A stretch of 64,000 bases of DNA from Isoetes taiwanensis (taxonomy: Eukaryota > Streptophyta > Lycopodiopsida > Isoetales > Isoetaceae), in assembly GCA_021234155.1 (NCBI GenBank), contig JAJEKV010000005.1:15722826-15786825 (forward strand). The letters run 5' to 3'. This document shows, piece by piece, positions 1 to 18,926 of this stretch. The notes beneath the pieces are model-generated. The model had not been told where the DNA came from and did no database searches. It saw nothing but the letters and a program-made list of their open reading frames with translations. The position numbers were made by a program, and so were the translations under genes. Every line of letters begins with the position of its first letter. The stretch's first letter is position 1.

Positions 1-768
1 ACCCCTCTTCCTAAGGAAGTTAGCGCCCCTCGGAGTGGCTGATGCGGCTTCTAAAAGCCGATGATACTCACACCTATGCCTACACAAACGCTTAATCCGC
101 AAATGGATTGTCGCCCACAAATACACCTGCTAGCTCCAACTCATATTTATTGTGGGTTTGGGAAGAAGCGACACTTCGCGGGATACGCCGAGGTGACCCG
201 CTTTCATCAGGTGATGTAATGCGGAAGGCAGATGTAGTATTCTCTCGCTCGCCGAAGAGCAGCTCTCCGACCGGACCGCCTTCCGCTATTTACCGGGTCG
301 GGCTTCAGGGATGCCTTTGTCTGTGTCGGCGACATCCTCCGCCATGGCTATCACTTCGTAAGTGACCTCCTTCTCCGGTTTAGAAGACCTTACCCGGCGA
401 TACTCGGCCGATGGAAGGATGAATTATGCCTAGGTCCGGGCGAGGCTCGTCTATATCGGAAGTGGGCTATGTATAGAGGCGGCTAGGCTATCATTCGGAG
501 ATCATTGGCCACACTTGATCCAGTCTCAGATATTGGTTTTGACTCGAAAGGCTCGCTGGGCTTAGGCCTTTTATTTTATCTAGCATTGTGGATTTGCTAC
601 GGGGCATAGTCCCCGAAGCCTGCGGCATCGGGCTAGTCCTCACCGCTTGATTTGGTTTCGCCTTTTTGGTTTTAATGGGCTTCGTCCCTCGAGGTTTCAC
701 TGGCTTTTGCCCCTCTTTTGTATTAGGTCCCATAACTCGATTGGGTTCCTGCGGACGCTTTAAAATTA
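1..768. other. Unassigned GC-richer segment, part of a dispersed repeat
   Basis: No conserved protein was recognised on either strand; the short open frames carry no motif I know. The stretch at about 620-765 resembles 26935-27080 (shared run around 'GGTCCCATAA', then 'CCTGCGG' and a G/C-rich tail), so at least its right end belongs to a dispersed repeat family. Family identity is unknown; a transposon terminal region is a guess. Confidence 0.45.
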
Positions 769-807
769 CCTTCCTTCCTTCCCTTCCTTCCTTCCTTCCT
801 TCCTTCC
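769..807. repeat. (TTCC)n microsatellite
   Basis: About nine tandem TTCC units with one length irregularity. The open frame reading through it on the minus strand is low-complexity (repeated GREG) and is not taken as a gene. Confidence 0.95.
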
Positions 808-6815
<6,008 letters not shown>

Positions 6816-6830
6816 TATATTGGGACAAGT

Positions 6831-7395
6831 CTAGGATACGTAGGATCAAAGGTCACCACTCACACACAGCCACTGCAGGCACTTCTAAAATTTTCTAATG
6901 GCCCCAGTGGTGTGACTCTCCGTGAGGGGTCACCCTTTTTTATACTTAACTCTTAGTTCCTTATAAACAGCTTAGTGTTAGAACACACATTCCTAGCTTA
7001 AACTCAAGCTTTAAGCTAGTCCCGAGCTATCGATTACCTGCTAAATTATGCATCTATCTAGGTCAACATGTAATTCAATTCATCACACAAATGCCATCAC
7101 CCCGGATTGGCTCCCCGGGCAAGACTTTGTGAGGGGTCACCCCTTTTTACTCAAACTTTCAATTTATGCTGTTTGTTGTTAAGTGACATACTGTGATCTA
7201 GCCTTCCAAATTTAGGATTGCTTTCGCTCTACACTATCGACACACCACTATGCATCTATCTAGGTCAATATGGGTCCACCACTCAGCACCGTGGCGCTGG
7301 TAAGCACTTCCTAAAATTTTCGAATGGTTCTCGCCACACTCAGGAGTGGTCAGCACCTTTTGGCCATAATTTTCCATGTGTTTTTACTATTTCTT
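6831..7395 (+). repeat. Three-copy diverged tandem repeat, period about 200-227 bp
   Basis: Anchors of the type 'CTAGG(TCAA)' occur at 6831, 7058 and 7260. 'TGAGGGGTCACCC' recurs at about 6923 and 7130, and 'CTTCC/CTAAAATTTTC(T/G)AATGG' at about 6880 and 7308. Every unit retains only part of the shared words, so the array is old. No coding content was recognised. Confidence 0.75.
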
Positions 7396-8307
7396 CCTAA
7401 CGAACATTATTATTCTCGCCATCGCTCTAAGGATTGGAATTTTTTCCCAATTTCGGTATTCATGCTTCTTGGGATTTCAACTCAAGACTAAAGATCTGTA
7501 CATCAGTTAGTAATTACTAGGGAATGGTCGCTGCTCGGGATCTTGGTTCCGCCAAGATCATGCTCGATACCATCGTGATCGCCTCCTACTTCCTACGAAG
7601 TTCCCATCATATCGTGGCGGGGCGTAGTTCATCCCCTTTGATGCTCAACCGGGTAATATCTGACCTCCACGCCAATCCCAATGCTGGAATCACAAGGAGG
7701 AAGAGTGGATGGATGATACGGCCCTCGCTTCCTCTCCTTCAGGTCTAGTCATGGTATAATTTTAATAAACATGAGCATACATGACATCAATACATCAATA
7801 AGCTCACCCCAAGGTTGAACACATCATAACATAACATACTTAACAACATCAACATACAATAGCAACAAAAGGGAATCCTACCTCAGCCTCGCATCATGGG
7901 GGATCAACTGACGCTTTGGTCTCCGTGGTCAAATGCATCAATTCATGGCAATTGATTGGGTTGGCATAAGAACATGGTTGTTGGGTAGTCCACTCCATCC
8001 TGCCTCTCCCATGCACACCTCAGAGTAGGTTGAAAAGTATTGGGATCGACTGTGAGGCTTCCAATGGCATATACAGTTAAGAGGGCTACTGCTGCTGGGG
8101 TTGCATCTCCCCACATGAGGCGTGTGGACGAGTCACTCTCCCTCCAGAGGCATGCTGTATGCCCATCACAAAGTGCTAGGAGGGCCACCTACTCAGATTC
8201 AATTTTGAACTCCCATTGAAGGTGACGAGATCACCCAAGAGGTGGTCGAAGCTCATGTCTTGCCTCCACACACATGCTGGCAAAACCATTAAGCCTAGCT
8301 CCACTAA
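7396..8307. other. Gene-free stretch with unassigned open frames
   Basis: Frames at 7524-7748 (plus, 74 codons) and 7943-8188 (minus, 81 codons) are open but show no motif I can assign. They may be chance frames in relatively GC-rich DNA. Confidence 0.3.
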
Positions 8308-8339
8308 GATCCCTCGGTGAAATACACACCGAGGGGATC
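8308..8339. repeat. Inverted repeat / hairpin, 12-bp arms
   Basis: The left arm GATCCCTCGGTG (8308-8319) is followed by a 7-nt spacer and the right arm CACCGAGGGGATC (8327-8339). All 12 bases pair, with one extra G bulged in the right arm. A role is unknown; it could be the end of a palindromic mobile element or a structured transcript. Confidence 0.85.
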
Positions 8340-8850
8340 AATCAGGATGGGAAAATACCCCATCCACCTAATTAGCTCCGTACTTAACAATTCACAACTA
8401 CAAAGGGCTCCTTGGTGGAGACGGACAGATGAATGTAAACTAATGAGGCTATCTAGGATCATCTGCAAGGAGTTTTAGGTCTCTACCCCTTCCTAATGGC
8501 ATAGGAGAGTACAAGTAGGGAGTGGAACCAACAACATCATCAAAGAACGAAATGGTGAACAACATCCAACTTATCATTAAATACAGTTAGGTCTCCTTGC
8601 TAGAGCTTGTGATCTCAGATCTTTTATACATTCTGTAAGGCTGAACTATTAACATGCTAACCACTAGCTCATTATGGATTCAAAAAGTCGGAAACATTGC
8701 ACAACGGGAATTTTTAATTCTACTTTACCTGATCCCTGACTCAGCTCCAGCTCCCTCGAATGCATCCATGCTCATTAGAGTCAAGGCAATGCGGCAAACG
8801 CTTCATCAGGCAATGTAACTAGGGTCTTATTTGCCTGGGAATAGGTCTGT
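8340..8850. other. Gene-free stretch, nothing recognised
   Basis: No open frame or repeat of note was seen between the two hairpins. Confidence 0.4.
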
Positions 8851-8887
8851 GAAACCCTAACAGGAAAGAAGAAAGGTTTAGGGTTTC
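8851..8887. repeat. Inverted telomere-type boxes
   Basis: GAAACCCTAA (8851-8860) and its exact reverse complement TTAGGGTTTC (8878-8887) face each other across 17 purine-rich bases. AAACCCTAA is the plant telomere unit and also the telo-box found near many plant promoters. Which applies here cannot be told, since no adjacent gene was recognised. Confidence 0.8.
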
Positions 8888-11786
8888 CTTTGGTTCCCTT
8901 TATGGAACTTTAGGTTAGTTAGGAATGGACCAAAATTAGTACTACACACTTGGCAAGGGGGTTTTAGTTGTATATGTTTAAATACACACATGCACAACTC
9001 ACTATAGGCTGCCCCCTCAGGTGTGCTTTGGCATTACCCGCTCCTAGGCTAATTCATCCTAGTGCCATCCTAGTTTCAAGTACATGTCATGGATGACATG
9101 TACATGTGACGTAGAGATAATTTTTTTTGAGCCATGCTATCCAAGTGTATATCCTCCTTACCTTTTGAAACTAATATTATGATATTCTTACTAGATCTTG
9201 TATACTATTGGTATCACTTTGTATGCATATCTTGACTACAGTATAGGCCACTATATGGTACCATGCCACCGCCCCAGCCCTCGTAAGATCTTAATAATTT
9301 GCTTTTCATAATCTCTTAACCATATATGTTCATATTTAATTTTCATAGACCTCTATATCCATTAGGAGCATCAAGTTGAATAGTTTTGCAAATTCCCTTT
9401 GTAACCATTGATCAGGGACTCTTCACCTATAATTGTCTCTACAGATTTCACCATAACAATTCAATAAACATTTGCTCCTAAATTTCCTCTTCATACCCCC
9501 TCTTCTTTTCGCTTCTATTCTTCTTTAGTTTAAACTCACCCTTCTAAAATGCTTCACGCCAATAGGACTAGCCATGCAAGATTATGAAAAGATCATGTAT
9601 TTTTTTTGGAAGAAGGTGTATGACCGTTAGTTACTTTGTAGCAATTCTATTATCTATACCCAAATATGTCATTTGGTATTGTATTCCCTTTTTATCTATG
9701 ATTTGTTTAGGGCCAAATTGGTCCTCACGTCAGCAAAATATTGGCCACATAATAATTTCTAGCAATCCTTCAGACACATTTATCTTCTTTACCTGCTTGT
9801 CCATCCTTTGAAAGGCTTTTTCTCTCAATATCGTGCTTCTCCACTCCTCGTAGGATATGTTTTGCTCTTGAAGAAGAAGGAGCTCACAAAGTAGTCTAAG
9901 GTCGGCTACAACAGAAATGGACAAGCACCGGAGGTGCCAATTTCCTTGCCGTGATGTGATCTCGCACTAAATCAAGGCTACTAAGAAATACAACTCCACT
10001 AAGCAGATGGTATCCTGCATCTAACCGTGTTCTGGACCATTTTTATTTCAATTCTACTCATAATTTTGGCTAGATGTTTCTAGTCTCGATGTCTTTCCCA
10101 TGTTCTCCTTCTAACCCCTTCCGAATACGACCCAACTTTTCAACCTTATTCCCCACTTACATTACATTTTATATATATTATCGATTCCTTTCGTGCCCAG
10201 ACATTTAATTCTAGCTTCTAGTTTACAGCTTTTGAGCAGGATCTTCTCCTTTGGTTTGAGTAAACATGCTCATTTCTCGCGGATCCAAAATGTTAACCAT
10301 CTTGTCAAATATAACTTCGCTATGCACTGCTTCCTATGGCAACTTTAGGCCAAATGGCCTGGCAATGTGGCTGGTAATTATTGCCACTTTAGCTTTTTTA
10401 ATTCCATTGTAAACCCCAGACCAAAGTCTCTAAACTATCTAGATTTCATGGGATTTTTGCATCTCCGGTGGATTCTCGACAGTTTGCTTAACATGCACAT
10501 GTTTCTTTACATGTACAGTTTGCTGGCTCTATCGCTCTTAACTCTACATAGATTTAAGAGCTGACACTCGCTATAGAAGTTTATATGTACAGGAGTTACT
10601 CTCTTGTGTGCCATTTACATTTTATAGATGGAATATTCATTATAAGCTCCTACTAGTTATAGTTAGTGTAGGAGATTACTTTGATACGGTGCTTTGCAAA
10701 ACATCCTCAAATCACCGTTCCGGCTAACCAAGGAAATGCACCTATTCCCAAGCAGCCTTGGCTTGCAGATATCCGGCCACATAGTCAGCCTTTAATAAGC
10801 TTAACAGCTTCACGAGATAAGTTCTACTTACCGCTCAATGATCTTATATTTGAGCTATTTTTACAAATTTATATGTCAGATATAGTATTAGTGTAGATCT
10901 CTTAGTTCACTATCCATGTATTTTATCTCTAGTTCCTCGATAGCTATTCTTGTTAGAATTATAGAACCTGTTTTAAGTTATTCATACCGGAAGATTAGCC
11001 TGCAGCCTTTATTTACATGTTAGTTCGAATGTCTATGGGCCTATTAGCGTTAATTATAATTATATATGACCTTTAAATAAGTGTCGCCTATAATTAGCTT
11101 GCATTTTCGTAAACCTAGCAAGATATTCTCACAAACGCGGCCTATGACTTGTTTTCTAGTCAGCTTTCTTTCACTTCAACTCACCAACGTACTCAAAATT
11201 GGTGATTCTTTTAGATATGAATTGCGCCAATCGCTACATGAAGAACAAAATTAATCACCATATGCTTTCGATCTCTAATATATATTAAGCAAGCTAAGCA
11301 TATGGATATTTAACTTCGTGATTTACGTTGGTTCAGCCTCTACATTTCAACCTGCTAGGAGTTCTCCATGGGCTTACTTGTTACCGTACACCTTATTTCA
11401 CAGAGTCGCTATAGCTTATTCTCGGTCAGAAATTTAGGTTGTATTTATTTTCCTTTACCCCATATGATAATCTCAGTTGAATGACCTTAATAAACAGGGC
11501 GCTTTGGTTTCGATCTATTTTGACGAAGTGCTCTCTATGCATACAGTGAAGGGCGATAAGACTGCTTCATTATTATAGTATATTACTAATTTAAACCTAT
11601 CTTCGCTAATGGTGAAGGCATGCTAAGCCGGATAGGTTCCTTTGCTTCACCCATATAGATTCTGAGCTTTTACCCATTAGCTAACCTGCCCTTTCGCTCT
11701 CACCATGGAAAACCCAACTTTATCCCTCTGATAGATTAATTGAATAAGAGATTGATAAAGTTTATTACTCAAAATGCCAAAGACTC
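8888..11786. other. Gene-free AT-rich stretch, nothing recognised
   Basis: Only short frames are present, for example 9584-9811 plus, 9730-9924 minus, 10367-10564 plus and 10681-10896 plus. None has a recognisable motif, and several overlap each other on opposite strands. Confidence 0.4.
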
Positions 11787-12325
11787 ATGGTGGTGTGTGA
11801 AACCATGGAACATCATATTATGCCCTTTTACATTACGACAATAGGAAATCTTCCAAGGAAGTTGTTCATGCATCAAAACATTATAACTTGGTTTATGGAA
11901 GATGATCTATTGATAATAATATTTTTGATCGATTTCATTTATATTTCTGGCGTGATGATATGGTATTGCATCATTCTCTTATGTTTGTATACAATTCTAC
12001 TCTTGTCAATTTATCTAGATTATTTTCATCCCCTCACGCTTCTGCCTTCGAGAGAAAGTATGTTTATGGATCTATTTTTTGCCCTGATGCTCTTTATCGT
12101 ATCTTTAGGAATTCAGATCGAGACCGTCGGCCTTCTGTGGATGTGGTGTCTGAAGCTGGGTCTTATTTTTCCAAATGGAACTATAAGGCTCTAAAAGTCC
12201 AGAGAGTTTCTAGCTCTTTCACTGTGCTCAAAAGGTTTTTGATGGCAAGGTTGGTTTATGCATTGCATCTAAAAAAGATACATCAACAGAGTATTCTAGG
12301 AGATGACATACCCAAAAAAATGTAG
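11787..12325 (+). other. Two overlapping unassigned open frames
   Basis: Overlapping plus-strand frames at 11787-12194 (135 codons) and 11960-12325 (121 codons) lie in AT-rich DNA. The first is hydrophobic-rich, as expected for a chance frame in T-rich sequence. The second is more polar, with an Asp-Arg-Asp-Arg-Arg run near residue 53 that faintly recalls a segment of gypsy integrases; nothing else of that domain is seen alongside. Treated as unidentified. Confidence 0.2.
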
Positions 12326-14390
12326 GATAATAATAATCCAAAAATCTGCCAGTAAGCAATATAATGATTCGATCAGATGTTATGCCGGAACGCCACGCCA
12401 GAGAGAAAAGCAAAGTATTTGGCAAAGTTGGGGGATTTCCATAAAGCATAGGCATATCCACAAGTAGATGAGGCTAAGCCTCACAATGTACTATGGTGGT
12501 GAAGTAGGTGGAATATATTGAGCCCTCACGCAGCTAGATCAGGTGAAATTTATATGCATGTTTAGATACTTTGAAGATGAGGAACATCGATTCTCGCATT
12601 GGGGTCTCTATTTTACTTTTATGATATTCAAGAGAGGTATAATATATGTGTCACATTGATGGCTTTCTTTGATTTTCAGGATCACATAAGAGTTTAGAGC
12701 CACGTTTCTGGCTGTTCCAAAAGCGATGAGTTAGAGGTAGCAAGAGATAATGTGTATTAATACATCGTGAGGGTGCATTAGATGATTTGTTTTAGAGTGT
12801 TGATCGTACAAGTTGAGCCGCCTTATATAGACTGCAGCATTCGCCATTAAGTAATAACTAAATTTCATTATTTTATTTTATGTTGCAGGAGAAATCGGCT
12901 CATCTACAGAACATATGTTTTCATTGCCATCTTCTTTATTTCAATTCTTCTATACATTTTCTCACTTTTCTCTTGATGGCACCTTACTGTGGGATCCTAA
13001 ACCAGCTATTAGCTCGACTTCAATTCTATTAAAATAGTGTTGGTAGTAGGCCTGCTCACTAGGCAGTTCTGCATACATCTAATGGAATAGTACGGAAAAG
13101 TCCGCAGATTTCACAAATTTTAATATTCAAAACGCATGAGGCAATGATAACAAGACACAGTGAGTTCTCAGACTAGAGATTGAGGGACCAAAGTGTGATG
13201 GTCCAAAACCTACTGTCGAATCCATGGTGTTATGTGATGATGGAGTGGTCGAGAATGAGACCACATCTTCACTTGTTGGGTCCCTCAGAGTATAAATGTA
13301 AAGATTAGAGACAAATATGGTATAATGGGTCGAATTTAAAGCTTTGTTTTTATTATAGATCCTTTTAATCAGAGGGTCACTTCATTAAAGTCAGATGATT
13401 GTAGAACCTCGCAGCTTGAAAATCTTTTGATTCTTGAGCAATGTATTTTGCTTCCCATACTTTGAGGCCCTGTGAAGAGCTTTAGTAATAAAATTAAACA
13501 TATTGTTCTTCAGAACAGTTTGAGCCTTAGAACCTGGCCCGCCAAGCAATGATCCTACAACAAAATGTCAGAATTGCTTTGTTTGTTCAATCCAACATTA
13601 CATTGGTCCCGGACACAACATTTTACAAACATCTACATTTGAGGGAAGAAAAGTAACTTCTTATTCCTTTTATATAGAATTTGTCATTTGAGTAAACAAA
13701 GTAACTTATTTTTATGAATTTGTTCTATAGTGATGTGCTATTATTTTGTGAACAGATCTCCCGCACTGTCAGTCTATTGTCCAAGTATAGATATTTCATG
13801 ATGTCTCTTAATCTAAATTTTTTCATGAACTCGTGGAATTTTGCTAGGCTAGAGACTCTTCATCCGCCAGCTTTTAATCTCTAAAGGCTCCTTTGCTAAA
13901 GTGTATTCTTTCTACCTTTCTCACAGTAGTTGGCAAAAAGTGACTTTGTTACATTTAACATTGAGCTCTGCCTCGCCATTACCTTTGGGTTTGAAGTTAT
14001 GCGATAACCCTCAGTTTTGCTAAAAACTTTCCAATTCATTTGTAAGTTATATTTACGTATGAAAGATTATTAAAGTTGTGCTAATCTTCCTCGCTTTATC
14101 TACATAAAATAGATCCTTCTTTATCATGTAGGTTCTTCCCGATTAGGAGATCCTTCTTCACCGAGGCAAAATTACTGTGGCCTGGTGATGGGGAGGATAG
14201 ATTTTCAAGTACCCATCGATCTCATTTTGTTACTATATATTTCGTAAACAAAAGAAGAACACAATGTAGATGTTGTTGTGGAAGGACTCTGGGGCGAAAA
14301 TTTTACAAAATATTGTGTCATCATTGTGGAGGTCTTATATCCACATTTTGCATTGTTCATTGTAAAAAAGCCTTGTGCCACGATTACTAT
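12326..14390. other. Gene-free stretch, nothing recognised
   Basis: AT-rich sequence without conserved coding or clear repeats. The minus frame at 14205-14462 shows no family signature. Confidence 0.4.
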
Positions 14391-14912
14391 CCTATAATCG
14401 TGATCGTGATCCCGAGACATCGATCGCCATTCTAGAATGGGACGAGCATGCATGTCATGCATGTATGCGCGACGCCCGCTTTGGTTGGAGTTCGCTTATT
14501 TCAAAGCGCCAGGCTGCGATCCATCGTCTTCATCGGCGCTTCCTCTCGCTAGCATCTTATTCTCTTTTTATCTATTTCCAAAAGTGGGAGGGCTTCTTCA
14601 CCGGTGGTTTAGGCCATTAATTTGCATGATCTTTCTTTGCTATCCTTTATCGCGGGCCATTCGGCCCCGGACCTTCTGGCCCTCATCCTAGTTTATAAGG
14701 GAAGTTCTCTCAGTTCGCTTTGTTGTTTTGCGAGTCCATTCTAGAATCGTGACCATCCGCAGACATCGATCGCTTTATCTTCTAGGATTTGGACGAAGCA
14801 TGCATACCATGCATGTATGGCGGCGCGATGCCCGCTTTTGGTTTGGAGCGCCCGTGCGCCAGCTGCGATCCATCGCCCCCATCAGCGCCTCTCGCCAGCA
14901 TCTTTATTCCTT
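14391..14912 (+). repeat. Diverged tandem duplication with RY motifs
   Basis: Two copies, about 14391-14570 and 14741-14912 (offset about 350 bp), share 'AGACATCGATCGC', CATGCATG-containing blocks, 'GCGATCCATCG' and 'CAGCATCTT(A)TTC'. Each copy has paired CATGCAT(G) words: 14447-14454 and 14456-14463 in the first, 14799-14805 and 14808-14815 in the second. CATGCATG is the RY/Sph element bound by B3 factors in seed plants. Overlapping short open frames in both copies encode no recognisable protein. Confidence 0.75.
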
Positions 14913-17415
14913 TGAACTCCACCCTCCCTTCTTGTTTACATTATATACAAGTTCCTGCTTATCATGTTTTTCCAACAATTCATTGTGGGTGATGCTTTTT
15001 CCAATTACTTCTGCAGTGACGCTTCCACTGTATGTTTTCTCAAGCTTTGTTGTGTTGGTGTGATGTGCGTGTACAGTTACGAAATGATCTCCGCTTTCCT
15101 CGAATTCTCCATGGGTTTTGGGAGCTTATCTCTATGCCTTTTGATTTGTCTAAGCCCTTGCATATTTTATCATCATTAGGGTTTTTCCTCTAGAAAACCA
15201 CAAAGCATGGGTTTTAACCTTTAAGTGATAAGCTTGTGCAATACCACTCATCTTATTATTAGCATTGCATTTTTGGGGTCCATAATGATATAATTGATTC
15301 TTCCTCTTTATTTTCAGGTAGTTCGCGATGTGTGCGCTACCCACTTTCCACCATTGCAGAAATCAAATAGGAGATGAATGGAGAAGCTCATCTATTGTTG
15401 GTTTCTTTGAAATTCCATTCCTATAATGCTTCATTCTAGATGCTCATTAAATTGCTAACTAATATTTTGTCCGGCCACAATTGTGGTATCAGGATATAAT
15501 TGTTGTTAAAATTCCTAAGAGGACCATTTTGGATAAGATAATAATACAGTATTATGCACGCCTTTCACTAAAACACTAATTTTAGCCGTTAAAAACAAAT
15601 GCAATGCATTATTGTCCATGTCTAATTAGCTAAACTGCTTTTAACAAATTATTAGGCCAACTATAAACAAGGCATCTCGCTTCCAAATTATTGTTTGTTC
15701 TGCAATCAAAACACTTCAAAAAGCTGTGGCTAAAACCATAATAGGTGATATTTCTAGACTTTAAGTTGAGTTTTATCAAGTTTTGGTATATGATTAGGAG
15801 CTTCATGCGTGTAGATTCATTGTTCTTATAGGCAACGCTACCATTTGAAAATATGTAAAAGATTTTATCAAATGTCCCGCCACGATCTGGTGGTAGGTAT
15901 CCATATAGTAACATTCAGAGGATGTTAGCACCTTTCAATAATTATGATGACGTGTTACCTTGACGGCAATAATGCGCTACTGTAAGGTGAATAATATCAT
16001 GTTTTGTAGCCCAGCGTTCTCTTTGACAGTTTGGACGTATTGGTGATATTTTATAGGCTTATTGTCAAACAAAAAAGTACGAAAACATTAATCGTGACTT
16101 CGACAGAAACCAGTCTTCATTCTGTGATGCGAACAAAGCTGGTGCAATTCTAAAGATGCAAACAATGGCACTCCTTTGCTAAATGGCTCTTTTAAATACA
16201 CATGGGCCCATATGCAGCAATTTATAGAGTATTAGATCTATATATAGAGGTTACCAATATATAGATTGTACTCTTTTAAAATACTAAAGTAATGTGCCCA
16301 CATAACAGTCTGTTCTTATGTGGTTGATACTCAAAATGTAGTTTGTAGTAGTATATTTTAAAATAACAACATTGATAAAGTAAACGTCAGACAAAGATAT
16401 TCCAAGCATGGTGATGAAGCCATTGCCGGACCTTTGCCGCCTATAAAACATTGGTTTTGTACAAAATCTTGATTAAAGTGAAAAATGATCAGAATTATCT
16501 TGGAAAGAGAACTAATTCACACATTAACATATATATACACAAATGAGGTCAGACAGAATCGCACATAGGTTGTTTCCATAACAAAGGAATGTGTCTGTAA
16601 GAGAAAGCTAACTTCGAGTAAGTATTTTGGGAGTATGACGTCCAGATCCCGAATGTAAATACATATGTGGTGAGAACACTCTTAAGATGAAGAGAAAGTG
16701 GAAGTACCAAGGAAGATTGGTGCTACCAAGGGCAATGCAGTGATAACAAGGGTTTGACGTCTTGACAGTGCCCCCTTTGAGGAAATGTAAACTCCATAAA
16801 GGTAGCCACTCTGACTTCATATATAGTTCTATCCATACACGCTGGTATCCAATAAGGCTATTGTTCATGCCCTTCTTAAAAAGTTACTTCTTCTAAACCA
16901 CAAATGATTGGCTAATGAGTTAATTCTGAAAATAATAGGACTTGAGAATGGTAGTTATAATACCGAGGGTGTAACAAAGGGCATTTTCACAGCCCACATC
17001 TCTTTATACTGGCGCACAGTGATGCATTTTCAAGTAAAGGATAAACCATCGCAGCAATTGGGCACAAGCCAAGACACTTGATGACGATAAGGATTTTGAA
17101 GTCTAAAATTGAGAGAGACAAATTGTAGGCTTTTAAAGTTGCTCTGAGAATGACTTTATCCATATGTGTTGACATGTGGATAAGTGTAGGCAATGCAACA
17201 ATTCAAGGTACGATGCAAACAACTTCTTCTATGTTTATATTAAATACTGAGGGTAAGATCCAAAAATCGACATTGCCTTTTAGTTCAACCAATTTTTTAG
17301 ATTTCCAGAATGTTCTCAAGGACATTTTTATCTTTTCAATAGGATTCATGTTGGTTTAATGCCATCTTAGACCATGGAATTGCATCGCGAAAAACTTCTT
17401 ATATTTCCGCGCTTT
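14913..17415. other. Gene-free stretch, nothing recognised
   Basis: Several short minus frames (15150-15344, 15630-15914, 16608-16868, 16987-17193) are open but carry no recognisable domain. Confidence 0.4.
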
Positions 17416-17479
17416 GATAGATAGATAGGTATGTGGTGGTGGTAGGGTAGTAGGTAGGTAGGTAGGTAGGTAGGTAGGA
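17416..17479. repeat. GATA and (GGTA)n simple repeats
   Basis: A short GATA run (about 17416-17427) is followed by about seven GGTA units at 17451-17479, separated by G/T-rich sequence. Confidence 0.9.
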
Positions 17480-18695
17480 CAGATAGACAGATTATTCATT
17501 TCATAAAAGCCCACATTTGAATAATAGTAAGAAACAATAAAAGAAAACAAAGGAATAAAACAAGAAAGACCTCAAGAAAAAAATTGATCGAAGCTTGTGA
17601 TCTCGAATTTTCCCACTATGAAAATTTTTTTTTTCCCCATCCAAAGATAGCCAACTCCTTTTCTAAAATTCGTGAACGTATGCCGAATCGGTATTGCTGG
17701 GTACAAAATTCACTTCACTCATCTTTGTAGTCATGTTATGCAGGAGGAGGGGTCGGCCCACACTTGCCTTTGCATTTGAAGCACCTTCTCCCCTTTTTTC
17801 TCCACTGAACCTCCTCCTGGATCACGCCAATGTTTCTGTTAATTTTATCCCATTACGCAGCTTTCAGGGAAATGAAATGTGAGAAGTAAATTCAAGACAT
17901 GCTCGTTTCCTTTCAATACACGATCCAATATACATATGTAGGGAAAGCAAAAATAGAAGATAATAACTCTTTGACAAAAAATATTATCTAACTTGACATT
18001 GGCACAATATCAAATGGTTTTGTGTTTTGGCCACTAATCGTTAAGTATGCAAATATCAATTTAAAGCAATCTTGTAATAAATGCAATGTACATTTCATGC
18101 CCTTTGTAAACAAAAACTAATTTTTCTGACATGCTAGGGTACCACAATGTTTCTCATCATACAAGCATAAGAACTCTGGTAGCAAGATAGCACGATACGA
18201 CAATTAATGCCTACCGTGAGCAATGCGTCACACAATATACTGCCGAACACTGTGTCATGTAAGATGGAGACAACTCTTAGTTTAAAGACGCGTGTTAGAC
18301 ATGGCTTTTTTCTTTTTTTCTTTTTAAGATAAGTTGGACATAGTTCTTATGTGGGTTGGTAGAAAAATTGTTCCAATGTGTGATGCATGTGCATTCATGT
18401 TCGACCACATGCTTGCGCAATACAAATACACAGGCGCATGCATGCATATATGCATAGACAAAAGTGTTTTATTATGTGTGGACATGGTTTTTTGGCAAGA
18501 TGTTTTTTTATGCGTCTCGAAAGGATTGCATGTTTTGCCCGGTGGACTTTCTATGTATACTCAATGTTTTGTTGGGGTTCTATGCAAGCCTTGCCAAACA
18601 ACATTTTTGCTCAATTTCATGAATATAAACTCTTGTATAGAACACTAGTAGCTCTTCTTCTTCTTTCTTAACAAATTTGAAGTAATATGGGGGTG
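17480..18695. other. Gene-free stretch, nothing recognised
   Basis: A 62-codon plus frame (17694-17882) and overlapping plus frames at 18334-18671 show no known motif; the latter are Cys- and His-rich only because of recurrent TGT/CAT words. Confidence 0.4.
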
Positions 18696-18697
18696 AT

Positions 18698-18905
18698 GCA
18701 TGTTTTGCTGGAATTCATCAAGATGGTTCACTGTTTTGCTTGTTCTGTCCAATTTAACAGTCAATCCCATGTATGTTTTGCTTGGTTTCATCGTCAAGAT
18801 GAATTCGATGCATTGTTTTGCTCAACTTCGTCATATGGAAGCTTATACGTGTTTTGTTTAACTTTGCAAGGTTGGTTATGCAAGTCTATACGTGTTTTGC
18901 TTTGC
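18698..18905 (+). repeat. Degenerate ~40-bp tandem array, core TGTTTTGCT
   Basis: The core '(G/A)TGTTTTG(C/T)T' recurs at roughly 18701, 18731, 18771, 18812, 18848 and 18890. It is usually followed by an '(A/T)TTC(A/G)TC' or 'AACTTTG' word, giving a spacing of about 31-42 bp. The frames across it are by-products of the repeat. Confidence 0.65.
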
Positions 18906-18926
18906 ATAGACCTCTCCAATTGGTGT

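Noticed and set aside
11960..12325. Possible gypsy integrase fragment (Asp-Arg-Asp-Arg-Arg run)
   Set aside because: Only one short word resembles the family; the zinc-binding and DDE contexts are absent on either side.
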